Notes under the pieces: model-generated
Databases searched by the model: none
What the model was told of the DNA's origin: nothing
Seen by the model: the letters and a program-made list of their open reading frames with translations, nothing else
From: GCA-2862585 sp049890295
GTDB lineage: Bacteria > Bacteroidota > Bacteroidia > Flavobacteriales > UBA7312
Reading direction: 5' to 3'
Assembly: GCA_049890295.1 (NCBI GenBank)
Contig: JBMHBP010000001.1
Location: 1-47,423, forward strand
Length of the DNA stretch: 47,423 nt
Part shown: in pieces, positions 9,082 to 17,329 of the stretch
How positions within the stretch are numbered: position 1 is the first letter of the stretch
Layout of the letters: each line of letters begins with the position of its first letter
Made by a program: the position numbers and the translations under genes

Positions 9082-9547
9082 AAATTCGTTTGCTTGATTG
9101 TATTGGGCTTACTCTTTTCTACCCCCCTACTTTTCTTTAGGACACATACTGCTAAAAAATAAAAAGTCTGGTTTAGAAAAGCCTATAAAAGAGGGAAAGC
9201 GTATCCGCCTTAAAACTACTAATGACAAGAAAATCAAAGGTCGTTTTACCATTCTCAATGATAGTACCATCTTTATTAAAAAAGACACCCTTGCATTATC
9301 CGAAATAGTCAAAATTAAACGTGATCCTTCAGTACTTAACTTTATGATAAATGGAACATTGGTTTACATGGGCATTGGGTTTATTGATGATGGGCTTCTT
9401 TTGTAGCTGATAACATTTGAAGCTTTTGCTGGTATTTATAATTTCATAATTCCTGAGGCAATTTTTGGTACTGCTAGCGTTTTATCCCCTAATTTCATAA
9501 AAGGTTTAAACATAGGAAACTAATGGAGCTTTGAATTTATACCTTAG
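9070..9547 (+). pseudogene. Degraded gene for an exported/membrane protein (one frameshift, two in-frame stops)
   Basis: Not a recognised family. Frame 1 from a TTG at 9070 encodes a signal-peptide-like start (D-K-F-V-C-L-I-V-L-G-L-L-F-S-T-P-L-L-F-F-) ending at TAA 9160. The next frame carries the main body (K-E-G-K-R-I-R-L-K-T-T-N-D-K-K-I-K-G-R-F and following, a small beta-rich basic domain) up to TAG 9404-9406. The same frame then stays coding-like for 38 codons, with a hydrophobic stretch and L-S-P-N-F-I-K-G-L-N-I-G-N, then TAA 9521-9523, then W-S-F-E-F-I-P and TAG 9545-9547. Removing one base from the C6 run (9122-9127) or the A6 run (9154-9159) joins the first two parts. The 102-residue open frame at 9098-9406 is therefore only a fragment. 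Confidence 0.65.
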
Positions 9548-9596
9548 TCCAACAAATAAAAGATTAAAGTCGTTTTTTGGATTGCATATTTATCAC

Positions 9597-9604
9597 GACC
9601 TTTG
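9597..9604 (+). promoter_or_regulatory. Possible desaturase -7 promoter box (degenerate)
   Basis: GACCTTTG differs from TAnnTTTG at the first base and lies 28 nt before the desaturase ATG, with a TTTG at 9576-9579 that could serve as the -33 element (17-nt gap). Confidence 0.3.
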
Positions 9605-9632
9605 TACCCTTTAACTTTAAACGACAATTTAA

Positions 9633-10373
9633 ATGGAGATTTTTATATTCATTGTTGCACATTGGTACCTATCGCTATTTGCTCAATCCTTTTTTCATCA
9701 CCGTTATTCGGCTCACCAGATGTTTACCATGCCTAAATGGGTAGAAAAATTCTTTTTCGTCTTTTCATTCGTTGCTCAGGGCTCGTCTTACATGAGTCCA
9801 AAGGTCTATGGTATCTTACACCGACTTCATCACGAGCATGCCGATAAAGAGGAAGATCCGCATTCACCACAGTATTCCAATAACTTTGTGTCGCTAATGG
9901 TAAAAACCTATCATAAATTTGCTGATATACAAAATGGCTCTACTAAAGTAAAAGCTTCTATTACCAAAAACCTACCAGACTGGAAATGGTTTGATGTTAT
10001 GGCCGGTTCATTGTTAGTCAAAATATTGTGGGCTTTGTTTTACGTTTGGTTCTACTATATGTTCGCTACAGAGTGGTGGATGTGGTTGTTTGTACCCGCA
10101 CATATTGTAATGGGTCCCATTCATGGTACCATCGTCAACTGGTTTGCTCACAAGTTTGGCTATACCAACTACGAAGTAGAGGACACCTCAAAAAACCTCA
10201 TGCCTTTTGACATCTTTATGCTGGGCGAAGGTTATCATAACAATCACCATGCCCAAGGCGGTAAAGCGAATTTTGCCAGAAAGTGGTATGAGATAGATCC
10301 AATATACCCTATAATTCGCATAATGGATTGGGTCGGACTGATTAAAATTAATCCCGTCGCTTTAAGAGACTAG
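9633..10373 (+). CDS. Acyl-CoA (delta-9 type) fatty acid desaturase
   Basis: Membrane di-iron desaturase, 246 residues, introducing a double bond into a long acyl chain. The three histidine boxes are present: H-H-R-Y-S-A-H near residue 22, H-R-L-H-H-E-H-A-D near residue 63, and G-E-G-Y-H-N-N-H-H in the C-terminal third. Hydrophobic helices surround the boxes, with a long pair at about residues 131-170 rich in Trp. It is somewhat shorter than the usual 300-residue OLE1-like enzymes, as is common for compact bacterial forms. Its TAG stop overlaps, in the palindrome CTAG, the stop of the convergent lipoprotein gene. Substrate (acyl-CoA or acyl lipid) cannot be read from sequence. Confidence 0.9.
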   Translation: MEIFIFIVAHWYLSLFAQSFFHHRYSAHQMFTMPKWVEKFFFVFSFVAQGSSYMSPKVYGILHRLHHEHADKEEDPHSPQYSNNFVSLMVKTYHKFADIQNGSTKVKASITKNLPDWKWFDVMAGSLLVKILWALFYVWFYYMFATEWWMWLFVPAHIVMGPIHGTIVNWFAHKFGYTNYEVEDTSKNLMPFDIFMLGEGYHNNHHAQGGKANFARKWYEIDPIYPIIRIMDWVGLIKINPVALRD

Positions 10374-10666
10374 TCGTCGCATCCCTCGGGAGCAATTTCT
10401 AAAGTGAAAATTTCAAGGGTGTTGCCTTTCTTCTGGGCAGTAATTATTACTTGCACAGGTAATCCCATTTCGGGCACTAGCTCGGAATAATATTCATCCA
10501 TACCCCACAGCTCTTCCCCCACAAAGGAAACTGGCACGTTAAGGGAGTCTTCAAAAAAATGCTGACCCTCCGACATGGTCCACCAACCTTCTAATTGTTG
10601 CATGGGCTCTTGGGTACAAGACAAAAAATGAACCGCAAAAAAAGTCGTTAAGATTAAAACTCTCAT
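10370..10666 (-). CDS. Small putative lipoprotein, function unknown
   Basis: 98 residues beginning M-R-V-L-I-L-T-T-F-F-A-V-H-F-L-S-C, a short leader with lipobox and Cys at 17, so probably a membrane-anchored lipoprotein. The mature part is short, acidic and Trp/Glu-rich (L-E-G-W-W-T-M-S-E-G) and ends A-P-E-G-C-D-D. I do not recognise the family. An in-frame ATG at 10681 exists, but an exact -7 box at 10671-10678 lies between the two ATGs, so the shorter start is preferred. It is convergent with the desaturase and divergent from polA across 50 bp. Confidence 0.6.
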   Translation of the reverse strand: MRVLILTTFFAVHFLSCTQEPMQQLEGWWTMSEGQHFFEDSLNVPVSFVGEELWGMDEYYSELVPEMGLPVQVIITAQKKGNTLEIFTLEIAPEGCDD

Positions 10667-10670
10667 ATAA

Positions 10671-10678
10671 CAAAAATA
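10671..10678 (-). promoter_or_regulatory. -7 box of the small lipoprotein gene (possible leaderless start)
   Basis: On the minus strand TATTTTTG matches TAnnTTTG exactly and only 4 nt separate it from the ATG at 10666, so the transcript would begin at or next to the start codon. Confidence 0.5.
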
Positions 10679-10682
10679 CATA

Positions 10683-10690
10683 TAATCTTG
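10683..10690 (+). promoter_or_regulatory. Possible polA -7 promoter box
   Basis: TAATCTTG differs from TAnnTTTG at one position and lies 26 nt before the polA ATG, back to back with the minus-strand box at 10671-10678. Confidence 0.35.
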
Positions 10691-10716
10691 TATCTTGCAG
10701 GAAAAGTCTTTCTGGA

Positions 10717-13518
10717 ATGTCTAAAGAAAAAAAATTGTTTTTGATAGATGCCTTTGCCCTCATCTACCGTTCTTACTTCGCTTTTAGCAAAAACCCAAGA
10801 GTTAACTCCAAAGGATTAGAAACATCTGCCGTATTAGGCTTTACCAATAGCATAGTAGAAGTCATTAAAAAAGAGAAACCTACCCACATTGCCGTAGTGT
10901 TTGACACTCCAAAAGCTACCATAAGACACGAAGAGTTTAGCGAATACAAAGCCAATAGAGAGGCCATGCCAGAGGGTATTTCCTTGGCCCTACCCTATAT
11001 TGATCAATTACTAGATGCCTTTAATATCTCTAAACTATTTGTTGATGGTTATGAAGCCGACGACGTGATAGGCACACTGGCCAAACAAGCCGAAAAACAG
11101 GGCTTTGTAACCTATATGATGACTCCCGACAAAGACTTTGCCCAGCTGGTCAGCGATAATATTTTGTTGTACCGCCCAGCTAATAAATGGAAACCGACCG
11201 AGGTATGGGGCGTAGAAGAAGTTAAGAAGAAGTTTGAGATTAATGATGTTTCTCAGGTCATTGACTTTTTAGGCATGATGGGCGATGCGGTCGACAATAT
11301 CCCTGGATTGCCTGGCGTAGGCGAAAAAACAGCCAAAAAGTTTTTAGCCCTATATGGCACTATGGAAAATCTACTAGACAATGCCGACCAAATAAAGGGA
11401 AAACTAGGCGAAAAAATCATGGCCAACAAAGAAAAGGGTATCTTGTCAAAACGATTAGCCACCATCTTATTAGACGCCCCTATTAGCGTGGACGAAGAGG
11501 CCCTGACTATCAAACCATTTAATGCCGAGAAAGTGCAATCCCTTTTCGAAGAATTAGAATTCAGAACGCTAGCCAGACGTCTTTTAAGCACGCCTATTCA
11601 AGCAGAAAAGACTGAAGAAAAATCCACTGAATCGCCGGATAGCTCATCTACTAGTAATGGACAAATGGATTTGTTTTCTGTTTCTGAAGACGAAGTAAAA
11701 GAGTCCTCTTTTCAAAGTATTACAGACGTTGAAACAAACTACGTGTTAGTAGATGACTCCAACAAAAGAAAGGCCTTAATTGAGGAGTTGTTAGCTCAAA
11801 AAAGCGTTTGTTTCGATACCGAAACTACTGGTCTTGACCCAAGAACAGCAGATATGATTGGCTTATCCTTTTGTTTTGAAAAGAATACTGCCTATTACGT
11901 TAGTATGAACCAAGGTGAAGAACAGAGTATTCTGGATGAATTCAAGCCTTTCTTTGACAGTAAGCATATTGAAAAAATTGCCCAGAATTTAAAATACGAC
12001 TATAAGGTATTAATGAAGTACGGGCAAGTGGTTTCTCCCCCCTATTTTGACACCATGCTAGCCCACTACCTGATGGAGCCTGATCAGCGACACAATATGG
12101 ACGCTTTGGCTCAAAACTACCTCAACTATATCCCCATTAGTATAGAAACCCTAATAGGTAAAAAAGGAAAAAATCAACTTAGTATGCGTCAAGCCCCTAT
12201 TGATAAGGTTTGTGAATATGCTTGTGAAGATGCCGATATTACTTTTCAGCTCAAAACCATTTTTGAAAGTACTTTGAAAAATAGTGAAAGCTGGTCAGTA
12301 CTTCAAGACATTGAATTTCCCTTGATTTCTATTCTTTCAAAAATGGAACTGGAGGGCATAAAAATTGACGTTCAAGCCTTAGCCGACTTTTCCAAAAAAC
12401 TGGAAAAACGAATCGTAGAGCTTAATGATGCCGTTCAACTACAGGCGGGCACACCGTTCAACTTAGCGTCACCCAAACAGCTAGGTCAAATATTGTTTGA
12501 TCACATGAAGCTAGTAGACAAACCAAAGAAAACCAAAACAGGTCAATATTCTACCTCAGAAGAAAGCTTGTTAAAGCTACAGGGGAAGCACAAAATAATC
12601 GATAATATATTAGAGTTTAGGCAACTGCAAAAACTCAAATCGACCTATGTCGATGCCTTACCCGACTTGGCTGATGAACACACCCAACGCATACACACGA
12701 CCTATCAGCAAGCCGTAGCTGCCACTGGTCGATTGAGTTCGATTAATCCCAACTTACAAAACATTCCTATTCGTACGGCCATGGGAAGAGAGGTCCGTAA
12801 AGCCTTTGTACCCAAAAATAAAGAACATACCCTATTAGCAGCTGATTATTCTCAAATTGAGCTTCGCCTCATGGCTCATTTGTCGCAAGACGAAAGCATG
12901 CTAGAAGCCTTTAACCAAGGTTTAGATATTCATACCGCTACTGCTGCCAAAGTGTATGGTATTGACGACAAGGCAGTGAGCAGAGAGCAACGCTCACACG
13001 CCAAAATGGTCAATTTTGGTATTATTTATGGCATTTCGGCCTTCGGTTTATCCCAACGATTGAGTATCAAAAGAGGGGAAGCTAAAGACATTATCGATAG
13101 CTATTTTCAACAATACCCTAAGGTCAAAGACTACATGGACTTGAGCATAGAAAAAGCCCGAGAAAAAGGGTTTGTTCAAACTATAATGGGTAGGAAACGT
13201 ATTCTAAAAGATATCAACTCCAGAAATGCAGTGGTTAGAGGTTATGCCGAACGTAATGCTATTAACGCCCCTATTCAAGGATCGGCCGCTGATATCATCA
13301 AACTAGCTATGATACAACTTCAAAATGCTTTTGAAGAATACTCGTTTAAGTCTAAAATGCTGCTACAGGTACACGATGAATTGGTCTTTGACATACACCA
13401 TTCTGAACTGGAAATACTCAAGCCATTAATTATTGAAAAAATGGAAAAAGCAGTAAGGCTAAGTGTCCCACTCGATGTAGAGGCAGGTATTGGAAGTAAC
13501 TGGCTAGAAGCCCATTAA
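10717..13518 (+). CDS. polA: DNA polymerase I
   Basis: Repair and Okazaki-fragment polymerase, 933 residues, with all three domains: 5'-3' flap exonuclease (about 1-290, with D-G-Y-E-A-D-D and a helix-hairpin-helix at G-L-P-G-V-G-E-K), 3'-5' proofreading exonuclease (about 340-520) and the polymerase domain. Proofreading looks active, with D367 and E369 in C-F-D-T-E-T-T-G. Catalytic aspartates of the polymerase are D710 in D-Y-S-Q-I-E-L-R and D887 in Q-V-H-D-E-L-V. A Ser/Glu-rich low-complexity linker at about 296-330 joins the first two domains. The TAA stop overlaps by 4 nt (TTAA) with the convergent SDR gene. Confidence 0.97.
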   Translation: MSKEKKLFLIDAFALIYRSYFAFSKNPRVNSKGLETSAVLGFTNSIVEVIKKEKPTHIAVVFDTPKATIRHEEFSEYKANREAMPEGISLALPYIDQLLDAFNISKLFVDGYEADDVIGTLAKQAEKQGFVTYMMTPDKDFAQLVSDNILLYRPANKWKPTEVWGVEEVKKKFEINDVSQVIDFLGMMGDAVDNIPGLPGVGEKTAKKFLALYGTMENLLDNADQIKGKLGEKIMANKEKGILSKRLATILLDAPISVDEEALTIKPFNAEKVQSLFEELEFRTLARRLLSTPIQAEKTEEKSTESPDSSSTSNGQMDLFSVSEDEVKESSFQSITDVETNYVLVDDSNKRKALIEELLAQKSVCFDTETTGLDPRTADMIGLSFCFEKNTAYYVSMNQGEEQSILDEFKPFFDSKHIEKIAQNLKYDYKVLMKYGQVVSPPYFDTMLAHYLMEPDQRHNMDALAQNYLNYIPISIETLIGKKGKNQLSMRQAPIDKVCEYACEDADITFQLKTIFESTLKNSESWSVLQDIEFPLISILSKMELEGIKIDVQALADFSKKLEKRIVELNDAVQLQAGTPFNLASPKQLGQILFDHMKLVDKPKKTKTGQYSTSEESLLKLQGKHKIIDNILEFRQLQKLKSTYVDALPDLADEHTQRIHTTYQQAVAATGRLSSINPNLQNIPIRTAMGREVRKAFVPKNKEHTLLAADYSQIELRLMAHLSQDESMLEAFNQGLDIHTATAAKVYGIDDKAVSREQRSHAKMVNFGIIYGISAFGLSQRLSIKRGEAKDIIDSYFQQYPKVKDYMDLSIEKAREKGFVQTIMGRKRILKDINSRNAVVRGYAERNAINAPIQGSAADIIKLAMIQLQNAFEEYSFKSKMLLQVHDELVFDIHHSELEILKPLIIEKMEKAVRLSVPLDVEAGIGSNWLEAH

Positions 13519-14216
13519 AAGTCCCTCACCGAGTATATTACTTCTTTGTACTTATGGCTATTTTTTAAAAAGTTCAGGTATTTACGTGCTACTTCTTCTG
13601 AAGAACTCAAATCGCCATTTTCTTTGTATTCTATAAAGCGTTCCAATTCCGGAAAATGAGCCTTGTCAGCCATACGTATCTCTTGTTGCATAGGCGTATC
13701 CACTATTCCAGGAGCTACTGAATAAAATTTAACGTTAGGATGTTCCATATCGGCCGTTAACGATAACATATCCAAAGCGGCCTTGGAAGAGCAATAGGTG
13801 CTCCAAGAATGGATAGGGTATTTGCCAGCACCCGAGCTAATATTTAAAACGATACATTCCGCTGATACATCAGAAAAAACAAGCATGAATTGCCTGGACA
13901 AAATAGTGGGAGCAATGACGTTGAGGTAATAAACTGAATGAATATCTTCCTCACTATGTTGACGGAGGGGTGTTATGGGACCAATTGCTCCGGCATTGTT
14001 GATAAGTACGACTTTTTTTGGAGCGTATTTGGGTTTTTCAAAAATGACCTCCTCCCAAGGAGTAGATAAATCAAGTGCATGGTGTTTATATCTAGGATGA
14101 ACGATAGTGCATGAACGAGATATACCTATCACCATGTTATCCTCGTTTTCTAACAATAATTCGGCCATAGCAAATCCTATGCCACTACTAGCACCAGTGA
14201 TGTAATATAGATTCAT
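13515..14216 (-). CDS. Short-chain dehydrogenase/reductase
   Basis: Classical SDR of 233 residues. The NAD(P) motif T-G-A-S-S-G-I-G is at residues 7-14, N-N-A-G follows at the usual distance, and the catalytic Ser and Tyr-Lys appear as I-S-S-G-A-G and Y-C-S-S-K. Members with this layout are often annotated as sepiapterin- or benzil-reductase-like; the substrate cannot be told. Its ATG overlaps the TGA of the upstream PLP enzyme by 4 nt (14213-14216), so the two are translationally coupled, which hints at a joint role or simply shared expression. Confidence 0.88.
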   Translation of the reverse strand: MNLYYITGASSGIGFAMAELLLENEDNMVIGISRSCTIVHPRYKHHALDLSTPWEEVIFEKPKYAPKKVVLINNAGAIGPITPLRQHSEEDIHSVYYLNVIAPTILSRQFMLVFSDVSAECIVLNISSGAGKYPIHSWSTYCSSKAALDMLSLTADMEHPNVKFYSVAPGIVDTPMQQEIRMADKAHFPELERFIEYKENGDLSSSEEVARKYLNFLKNSHKYKEVIYSVRDF

Positions 14217-15361
14217 ACGATTTGATTTAAGGCATTATCTAAGTCTTTAATGAGGTCGTCAATATCCTCTACGCCCACGCTCAAGCGAATGAGAGAATCG
14301 ACCACACCCGTCTTTTCACGTTCAGACTTAGGAATAGCCGCATGGGTCATACTGGCCGGATGACCACATAAGGACTCTACCCCGCCTAAGGATTCGGCTA
14401 GGGTAAAAAAATGAGTGGAAGAGACCACCTTAAAGGCGTCTGCCATGACATTTCCATTGAGTGAGAAAGATATCATACCCCCAAAATCACGCATTTGATC
14501 TTTAGCCACTTGATGATTTGGGTGACTTTCAAAACCGGGCCAATAAACCTTATCAACTTTTGGATGCTGGTGCAAGAAATCGGCAATTGCTCGACCATTT
14601 TCACAATGACGTTGCATTCGAATGTGTAGGGTTTTAATACCCCTCAATACTAGAAAAGCGTCCATGGGGCCAGGTACGGCACCACAACTATTTTGTAAAA
14701 AATAGAGTTGCTCAGCCAAAGCATCGTCATTAAGCATAAGGGCACCCATTACCACGTCTGAATGACCGCCTAGATACTTGGTCACCGAGTGCATGACGAT
14801 ATCGGCCCCCAAATCAATAGGGTTTTGTAGATAAGGGGTAGCAAAAGTATTATCCACTGCTAACATAAGCCCATGCGATTTAGCAACCGCAGACACCGCT
14901 TTGATATCGATAACGTTTAGCATGGGGTTGGTGGGCGTTTCTACCCAAATTAACTTGGTATTGTCATTAATGTAATCAGCTATGTTATCGGCATTTTCCA
15001 TGCCAATAAAATGAAATTTGATGCCATAGTTTTCAAACACTTTAGTAAAAATCCGATAGGTACCACCGTACAAATCATTAGTGGAAACCACTTCGTCGCC
15101 AGGTTTTAGTAGTTTGATAACGGCATCAATAGCTGCTAATCCACTAGCAAAACACAGGCCATATTTAGCATTTTCGAGGGCCGCCAAATTACTTTCTAAG
15201 GCAGCACGGGTAGGATTACCGGTTCTGGAGTACTCAAAACCCTTATGCTCTCCTGGGGTGTCTTGCACATAGGTAGAGGTTTGATAGATAGGGGTCATGA
15301 TGGCACCAGTAGCCGAATCTGGCTCTAAACCAGCGTGTATTACTTTAGTGTTAAATTTCAT
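14213..15361 (-). CDS. Cystathionine gamma-synthase/gamma-lyase family PLP enzyme
   Basis: Cys/Met-metabolism PLP enzyme (fold type I), 382 residues. The PLP lysine is K195 in S-V-T-K-Y-L-G-G-H; other family marks are the N-terminal Y-Q-T-S-T-Y, Y-S-R-T-G-N-P-T-R, and the A-V-D-N-T-F-A-T-P-Y block. The family includes cystathionine gamma-synthase (MetB), gamma-lyase and O-acylhomoserine sulfhydrylase; the E-S-L-G-G-V-E-S-L block near the C-terminus is shared by synthase and lyase. Without biochemical data I leave the choice open. A -7 box lies 20 nt upstream, and the coupled SDR gene follows. Confidence 0.9.
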   Translation of the reverse strand: MKFNTKVIHAGLEPDSATGAIMTPIYQTSTYVQDTPGEHKGFEYSRTGNPTRAALESNLAALENAKYGLCFASGLAAIDAVIKLLKPGDEVVSTNDLYGGTYRIFTKVFENYGIKFHFIGMENADNIADYINDNTKLIWVETPTNPMLNVIDIKAVSAVAKSHGLMLAVDNTFATPYLQNPIDLGADIVMHSVTKYLGGHSDVVMGALMLNDDALAEQLYFLQNSCGAVPGPMDAFLVLRGIKTLHIRMQRHCENGRAIADFLHQHPKVDKVYWPGFESHPNHQVAKDQMRDFGGMISFSLNGNVMADAFKVVSSTHFFTLAESLGGVESLCGHPASMTHAAIPKSEREKTGVVDSLIRLSVGVEDIDDLIKDLDNALNQIV

Positions 15362-15381
15362 TCAAAAAAAACTTTAGTACA

Positions 15382-15389
15382 CAAAGTTA
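15382..15389 (-). promoter_or_regulatory. -7 promoter box of the PLP enzyme-SDR operon
   Basis: Minus-strand TAACTTTG matches TAnnTTTG exactly, 20 nt before the ATG at 15361. Confidence 0.55.
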
Positions 15390-15511
15390 CACTTTTGTTA
15401 GCCAAGAAAAAAGGAGTAGAACTACCGCCCTACCATTAATAGACCAAAAAAAATTACGTATTCAGCAATCTATAATTTAATAAAAAGAATGCATGAGCTG
15501 AAGTTATGAGT

Positions 15512-16846
15512 CTATTTTATGTAGTGTTTTTTAGTGGATACAAAACCATCTTCATAACGAAGGACTTCAAAATAAACCCCAGCAGGCAAAGACCTAATGT
15601 CCGTATTTCGGTATGATTTTCCCAAAACATCAATAAAATAACGATCGATAGGTAATTGTTCTTTAATAGTTTGGTGAATGCCAACATTATCGCTAACATG
15701 GAAGTATAATCTTGGGGTGGTAGTACCAGAAAATTGACCAGCATCATACGACAGTATCTCATGATTGTTGATGTCCTTGAGGGTAGCTCCAGCTGCATGG
15801 GCGTTAAAAAACATAATACTATAACAGCTATCAGCCGTCAATTCAAAACTTTGCGGTCCTTCAGATTGAATTACAGTTTCTCCCTGAGCGTTAAATACAC
15901 TAAAATTTAGCCAATTATCTGTTGTTTCTAAGATTAGTGAGTGGTCTGTAGAGGAAGGTGTATTTACGGCCTCTGGAATAACCACTAAAACGGTGTCGTC
16001 TTCGGCAAAATTATCCCCTGGATAATCACAAACAAAGGTAATGGAATCAGTAAAATTGACATTAATGGGGTTAAGGGTAATACTGTGGTAATTCTCGCCT
16101 TGTGGATTAGAATCAAAGTTTTCTGTATTTATATACTCCCCATTGATAAAAACCTCTATGGAAAATGAATTTAAAGACAGTGGTTCATTATTTAAAATGG
16201 TATTACTTTCGTATATACTCATACTTGGTTCAAATTGAATGGGAGTGGCATTACATAAGGTTTGAGTAGTTGCCTGAGTCACATTAAAAAGGGTTGCGTT
16301 AGAATCTAAGTCAGACCCTTGACATAATTCGAAATATACATCTGATGACATTTCAGACGACGGATAGCCATAGCCCGAAAGTTCTGTCAATGAACGATCT
16401 GGACAAATGAGGTAAATGGTTGGGTAGCCACTTTCAGGATATTCAGGGATGGTATTTGGACCTGGTAAATTTATTAGTGGGTAGTCTATGCCCCACTGTT
16501 GGGCGTAAGCTTCTAATTCGTCATCGGAAACTGTAATATCTGGAGGCGTAGCATCATTGGGAGTCATACCAACGTCAAAGAAAAACATTCTGAGAATATT
16601 TTCCCCATCAGGACCGAAGGTTTCCCAAAGTTCGTGGCCCACATTCACTGACCAATCATGACAAGGACCACAACCCTCATAAGAAAAATCTAAAATAACG
16701 GTGTAGCCATCATCGAGGTAAGTATATAAATCGTGTGTGACACTGTCTAAATCGTTGAAAGTGATATTTTGAGCTGTTTGAGCAAAGGCACTAAAAAACG
16801 TGAGTAAAAAAAAGAAAGTTAAAAGGATTGAATGTATTTGTTTCAT
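15512..16846 (-). CDS. Secreted thioredoxin-fold protein with T9SS type A sorting domain
   Basis: 444 residues. A signal peptide (M-K-Q-I-H-S then a hydrophobic run ending F-A-Q) is followed by a thioredoxin/redoxin-like domain with the redox pair C59-G-P-C62 and a downstream E-S-G-Y-P-T-I-Y segment, the cis-proline region of the fold. The middle (about 190-330) is beta-rich and resembles extracellular adhesion-type modules. The C-terminus is a T9SS sorting domain (Y-F-I-D-V-L-G-K-S-Y, then L-P-A-G-V-Y-F-E-V and a basic end). The protein is thus expected outside the outer membrane, an unusual place for a CxxC thiol domain. Function is unknown; disulfide handling or metal-dependent roles are possible. 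Confidence 0.82.
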   Translation of the reverse strand: MKQIHSILLTFFFLLTFFSAFAQTAQNITFNDLDSVTHDLYTYLDDGYTVILDFSYEGCGPCHDWSVNVGHELWETFGPDGENILRMFFFDVGMTPNDATPPDITVSDDELEAYAQQWGIDYPLINLPGPNTIPEYPESGYPTIYLICPDRSLTELSGYGYPSSEMSSDVYFELCQGSDLDSNATLFNVTQATTQTLCNATPIQFEPSMSIYESNTILNNEPLSLNSFSIEVFINGEYINTENFDSNPQGENYHSITLNPINVNFTDSITFVCDYPGDNFAEDDTVLVVIPEAVNTPSSTDHSLILETTDNWLNFSVFNAQGETVIQSEGPQSFELTADSCYSIMFFNAHAAGATLKDINNHEILSYDAGQFSGTTTPRLYFHVSDNVGIHQTIKEQLPIDRYFIDVLGKSYRNTDIRSLPAGVYFEVLRYEDGFVSTKKHYIK

Positions 16847-16981
16847 GATTTGTAAGTATTTTGGTTCTAAGATAATCGTAATTTAATCAAAGATAATTAC
16901 AAATTAGTTAATATATAATATGTAAAAAATCAAAATCTTACATGCTCAACATACTATTTTAATGTTTAGTATTTTTACGTC

Positions 16982-17329
16982 ATGAAAAAAGCATACCATT
17001 TAGCTCAATGCAGTACCTGTCAGCGTATTCTTGATGAAGTCAATTGGCAAGGAGATACTCAAAATATTAGAGAGAAACCTATTACTGAACAACAACTTGA
17101 TGAAATGGCCAAATTAGCCGGTTCATACGAAGTTTTATTTAGTCGCCGAGCTGTAAAATACAAAAGCATGAAGTTAAAAGATCAATCGTTAAATGAAACA
17201 GACTACAAGCGGTTAATACTAGAAGAAGACACCTTTTTAAAACGTCCAGTTTTCATTGTGGATAATTCTATTTTTATCGGAAATAGTAAACAAACAGTAA
17301 AGCAACTCAAAACTAAAATTGGTGAATAA
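16982..17329 (+). CDS. ArsC/Spx-family thioredoxin-fold protein
   Basis: 115 residues, the size of the ArsC/Spx/YffB family. The N-terminal C-S-T-C-Q motif (C10 and C13) corresponds to the Spx redox switch or ArsC catalytic cysteine, and the family-typical I-R-E-K-P and F-L-K-R-P-V-F-I-V segments are present; the latter holds the conserved Arg-Pro before the cis-Pro strand. Whether it reduces arsenate with glutathione or glutaredoxin, or acts as a regulator, is not decidable. No ars genes are nearby. The EamA transporter gene begins inside its last codons. Confidence 0.82.
   Translation: MKKAYHLAQCSTCQRILDEVNWQGDTQNIREKPITEQQLDEMAKLAGSYEVLFSRRAVKYKSMKLKDQSLNETDYKRLILEEDTFLKRPVFIVDNSIFIGNSKQTVKQLKTKIGE

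Noticed and set aside
9098..9406. An intact 102-residue gene
   Set aside because: The signal-peptide part is in another frame and the coding-like sequence continues past its stop, so it is the middle of a degraded gene.
11253..11591. Minus-strand 112-codon frame opposite polA
   Set aside because: Contained in the well-conserved exonuclease domain of polA and Ser/Phe/Ile-rich as expected for an antisense frame.
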